DNA of 64,000 bases from assembly GCA_031772625.1 (NCBI GenBank), contig CM062820.1:313089840-313153839 (forward strand), in the 5' to 3' direction. A model generated the notes under the pieces. It saw only the letters and a program-made list of their open reading frames with translations, ran no database searches and was not told where the DNA came from. Both the position numbers and the translations under genes were made by a program. Shown piece after piece: positions 59,946 to 64,000 of this stretch (within the stretch, counting starts at the first letter, position 1; each line of letters opens with the position of its first letter). This DNA comes from Pinus tabuliformis. Its lineage: Eukaryota; Streptophyta; Pinopsida; Pinales; Pinaceae.

Positions 59946-62502
59946 ATCACCACCCATTGCTTGTTGTTGGAAAGTTCGGCATATTGTATGAGTCTGTTGG
60001 CGAAGGGGGATTGATCTGGGCACAGTTCTAATGTGAAAACCCTACTGTCGCTCATCTCCAACTACTCTCATCCCTTTGGTTCACGCTAGGGCCGTAATGT
60101 GCTCAGTGGCATGACATGAACTTGGTTCTGATAAGCAACCCGAACACCAATCATTACGCACCGCGCAGTTTAAATACATAACATAAAAGGACAATGGGTG
60201 ATGGATCACCATGCCAGTATGGCATGATGTGGGTTTGCAAACCCCGCCAAAATCAGAAAATGGGCTCAAATATGTATAACGGGAAAGTCTCGCAAAAAAG
60301 AGGACGACCATGTGGACCCCGCACTTAAGACAAAGTGGCAATCGCCTTGTGCATGGTACGACTTGGATTAGTGCAGTGATGCATGATAATCTAATGAGGG
60401 TCGCAGGTGGGTGCCATGTGGCAGTTAAGGTTGATGTAACCTAATCCGATTAGCTAAATTTTAGGAGGGCATAACTTTTAATTTGAGAGTTAGATTGGCA
60501 CAATGCTGTCCTTGGTTTTGAGTTTTAATAATATTGAAAAATAAATAAATTATCTCATTTTCATAATCAAGGTTAGAGTTCAAGGAAAATAACAAGTAAA
60601 CTTGATATAGATCACAGAAGCTTCAATACAACAATTGACATTTTCTACACTCCGGGGATAGTATAAAGGGGTGAGAGAGAGTGTTAAAACAAGTGCTACA
60701 TATCAAATGGTATTAATTTATTTATATTAGTTAATTGAAATATAGTAAATAAAATTAATGTTGATCATAAATAAATATTTTAATTTCTATTTTAGTTTAA
60801 GTTAATATTAGACAAAAAGACAAAGTAAATGAAAGTAAAAATTAAAATTAAAAAAACAAATAATTTTTAATGTAAAAAAGATTTGTTCACTATTTTTATG
60901 TAGAATTGAAAAATGACATGTAAAAATAATATTATTGATATTACATAATGTGTAACTAATTCAATGTTCAATAGAAATATAATATTTGACAAAAATATAT
61001 ATTAATAATAAAGAATACTTTAATGTCAACCATATATAAAATATTTCAATGTCCATATTAAATAACATATTTTTTTCCATCATTTTCCATTATAAAAGAG
61101 ATATGAAATTTATTTCATTTCTAATATGGTTTATATATAATATTAAAAAATAGTAATAAAAAAAAAACTTTTAATGTGGCTTATAAATCAAATATTTCAG
61201 TATGTAGGTTGAATACAAGATTTAAACATGAAATATATAGAGAAAATATTATAAAGTTCTTATTCCATCCATAGATGCTTTTTGCTTTCTAATTGAAAAT
61301 ATGATGGAGACTTTTAATTTCCTAAATATTTCATATGAAATATTTTATAAAATATTAATATAAAAATAATTCGTTACGTGTATGTGCTTATTTAAGGTTT
61401 GTATTCATAAAGAGTTTTTCATATTAAGAAATTTGATTTCTCTCACTCTTAATAAATTAGAAGTTAAGATAAACCTATACTAATTTTAGTAAAATTTATC
61501 TTGAAACTGAGTAAATAAAAGTTTGTAAAATTTTTATGATATATTTTTTTTAAATAAAAAATAATATAAATAAATACTACAATTAAGATAAACTTATATT
61601 TTGAAATGATTTGTAAATTAAGAGTGATGTATATCGATTTACGTAAGTTTTTAAATGTATGGAAATTCTTTTCACATTTCATACTTTACTTAAGGAGATT
61701 TAAAATGTGGTTGTGTGAAGAGTTATATATATATATATATAATAAGAGTAAGAAGATAATGTTAAATTTTAAAGTTTAAATATCATAATTATATTTTTTT
61801 TAAATTATAATTTATAAATATATATTGGTAAAAGATTTAGGTTCAATATATAGTTGAAGTAAATTGAAATCAATGTTAAAAGGAAATTTTCGTTAATGAT
61901 TTAAGAAGAAGGGGAAAGAAATCATTTTCCTCTCAATAAAAGGAGGAGAGATGGGAGATCCAATAATAACTTTATGAAACCTAAACCTAATATTTATTGA
62001 GTAAAAGAGTAGGTTTTTAAAAATTGTTTACACAAGAAGATGCAAATTTTTTTTTCTAAGATTTGGGTTAAACAAACCCAAGGGAGGTAAAACACTGATG
62101 GGAGCCATTTTGGGGATCTATTATTTCATTCTTTTCTACTTATTGTTAATGGAGGGGAGTAAGGTTAATTGTATTTTAGAACATCCAAATAGGAAGGAGA
62201 AGAAGTGGAGAGATTCACCATATCCTCTTCCTATGTTCCAACTTCTTCTTCCTTCTTTTCTAGAAGAGGGTTTTTGTTAATATATTTAGATGAAGCATCT
62301 CCTATAGTAGATGAACTAATGTTTTTGGAGACACTTCATCTTGAGCTCAATGATGGGATTCTTCAACCTTATTTTTCGCCCTTAAAAATTGCAAAACTTC
62401 AAATATATTACTAGAGGGGGATTATTGGTGAGATTTAAGCCTATTGGAATGAGGCCTCTTGCATAGATGATTTTTTTTTTTCACTGAAACAAGTGTGAAT
62501 GC
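59946..62502. other. Long AT-rich spacer (right copy)
   Basis: Counterpart of 17.3-19.9 kb. A (TA)n tract lies at 61,723-61,742. The plus-strand open stretches at 62,098-62,280 and 62,205-62,414 have no known motif and are shorter in the left copy. Confidence 0.5.
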
Positions 62503-62790
62503 TCATTTCTCATCATTACTTTGAGGAGATGGTGGTGGGATAGAAGGAAGTTGAGAGACTAGAGCTCTAAGACAAATTTTTGCAAAGTGCCCATAGGCAT
62601 GCAAAGAATTACATTTAAAAGAAACATGGTCATCATCCAAGGCCGAAAGATGGGACCAACTCTCCAAGTCAAGTTATATGGCTTCTAGGAGTCTTTTTAC
62701 AAAATCCATTTCAACACAAATTGTAGCACAAGGGAAGTTATTCTCCTTCGGCCGAGAGCAAGGAATATAGTAATCCACTTTATCTCCCAT
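62503..62790 (-). pseudogene. Second LINE ORF1 fragment (right copy)
   Basis: Same fragment as at 19.89-20.18 kb, with a CAA-to-TAA stop in the AIQLDLE motif, so it is no longer open throughout. Confidence 0.65.
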
Positions 62791-64000
62791 GGCTTCAAAT
62801 TATCATCCCCCAACAAAGAAGAGGATGATTTGGTGATCTAATCCAAACAAGGATAGAAGAAATTTTCATGAAGGAATTGAATTCCAAGATCTAGTGGGTA
62901 AGAAACATTTCCCTAGAACCCATGAAATAAGCCCCAAAATATTAGATCCATATCCTCCTTGATTTCAAAAATAAAAAGGAATAAACATTTTCATAATAGA
63001 AAGCACTTGCAACCCAATTGTAAAAAGTTCATTGTAAAATTGAGCTATAAGTAGGCCAAATGTTGGTAAACCTAACAATTAACCTTTTTTTTAGAGAATA
63101 AGCAAACCCGAATTCAAGAGAAAGAATCATATCCACTCTTTTGACAAATCTACTCAAGAATCTCATTACTGTGACCATCCAAGAAAAATCCACCCATTAA
63201 AATTCTTCAAATAAAAAACTCTAAATCAAAGTAGAACTTTTAATCCTTGACCACATAGAACTACCATGCTTCAACCATAACTAATACATATTACACCAAA
63301 TTAAATTGACACAATGGAAAAAGCTCATTAAATAACCAAATATGCAACAAAAAAAACCTGCACCAACTCTAAAACTTTAAAGTGTAAAAAAAATCCATAC
63401 TTACAAACCACTCTGAAACCTTAAAGTGTAAATAAAATCCATACTTCCAAACAATAACCTTGAAAGGTGATATCACAAGAATCACAACAAAATAACAACA
63501 AGGATCATGCATCAATACTAAAACCCCAACCAATAAAAAAAGATCCTTATTAGCAAACCATTGTTGCAAATTACACCTCCAACCTGAGTGGAGAGGAAGC
63601 AACATACCTTTCCCACAATACGACTGGCGCAACTGTACATTTCTTGTTATATGGCCATTCATACTACAATCATATAAAAATCTTATTAAAAACTTTTTAA
63701 CAAAAATATAATACACTTACAACAAAATTATATTAAATATATTTATTAATTAACCCACTTTGAAGTAATGGAGCCTAAGTCCTTTTGAAATATCCGTAGT
63801 CTTGGATGTTGTAATTTTAATTACATGGAAAATATTCTGACGTGCTCCGAAAACTGAGGTGGCATCAAGAAATAGTTGTGGAACGGTTGTAGCCAGATCA
63901 CTCACTGGGTCAAGAAAATATATGGATGTTCATGTTTATGAAAAGAAGGTTAGATGTGATTCCTTTTGTTGCTCGAAGATGGCTACTGTTGAAACTGTTG
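62791..64000. other. Spacer to the window end (right copy)
   Basis: Holds a minus-strand open stretch of 115 codons (63,369-63,716) that the left copy breaks with two 14-bp tandem duplications. It contains CSMNGHITRNVQLRQSYCGK and shows no family I recognise, so it is probably chance or relic. Homology to the left copy runs to the last base. Confidence 0.4.

Overview
The window looks like repeat-rich nuclear DNA of a land plant with a large genome. The evidence is relics of Ty3/gypsy and Ty1/copia LTR retrotransposons, L1-type LINE ORF1 proteins of the plant DUF4283 plus zinc-knuckle kind, tRNA-derived SINE-like sequences, strongly AT-rich spacers and long (TA)n/(GA)n microsatellites. A gymnosperm is plausible, but the sequence alone does not settle the species. 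I found no intact host gene, no tRNA or rRNA gene and no CRISPR array.

The main architecture is a direct duplication. Bases 1-21,428 reappear in the same order and orientation at 42,607-64,000, differing by a few percent by eye plus indels and microsatellite length changes. The homology already runs at the first base of the window and still runs at the last. No duplication border is therefore visible, and the data fit a tandem array with a period of about 42.6 kb of which 1.5 units are seen.

Each copy holds, left to right: a decayed Ty3/gypsy element on the minus strand (integrase, RNase H, RT, protease, gag, PBS) with a nested solo copia-like LTR; spacer with a SINE-like element and short tandem repeats; a dispersed repeat family with a (TA)n tract; a 2.1-2.2 kb retrotransposed insertion flanked by perfect 18-bp target-site duplications; a repeat block and microsatellites with another SINE and a fold-back; an LTR-like edge; a decayed, unassigned coding relic followed by a three-fold 38/39-bp array of ACGT-core motifs; long AT-rich spacer; and a second LINE ORF1 fragment.

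The most interesting item is the retrotransposed insertion. Its ORF1 carries a ubiquitin-like domain of exactly 76 codons, colinear with ubiquitin and ending in LRLRGG, fused upstream of a DUF4283/zinc-knuckle LINE ORF1. A second weaker ubiquitin-like stretch may precede it. A single in-frame TAG sits at ubiquitin position 4 in both copies, so that lesion is older than the duplication. The left copy is otherwise open for 454 codons; the right copy has further stops and frameshifts. No ORF2 (endonuclease/RT) is present, so this is a non-autonomous or internally deleted derivative.

The middle part (21.4-42.4 kb) is seen once. It holds many short tandem and dispersed repeats, a tRNA-derived SINE on the minus strand, a GC-rich gene-like block near 25.2-25.9 kb with possible splice sites but no recognised protein, about 7 kb of spacer without recognisable genes, and a cluster of (TA)n tracts just before the right copy.
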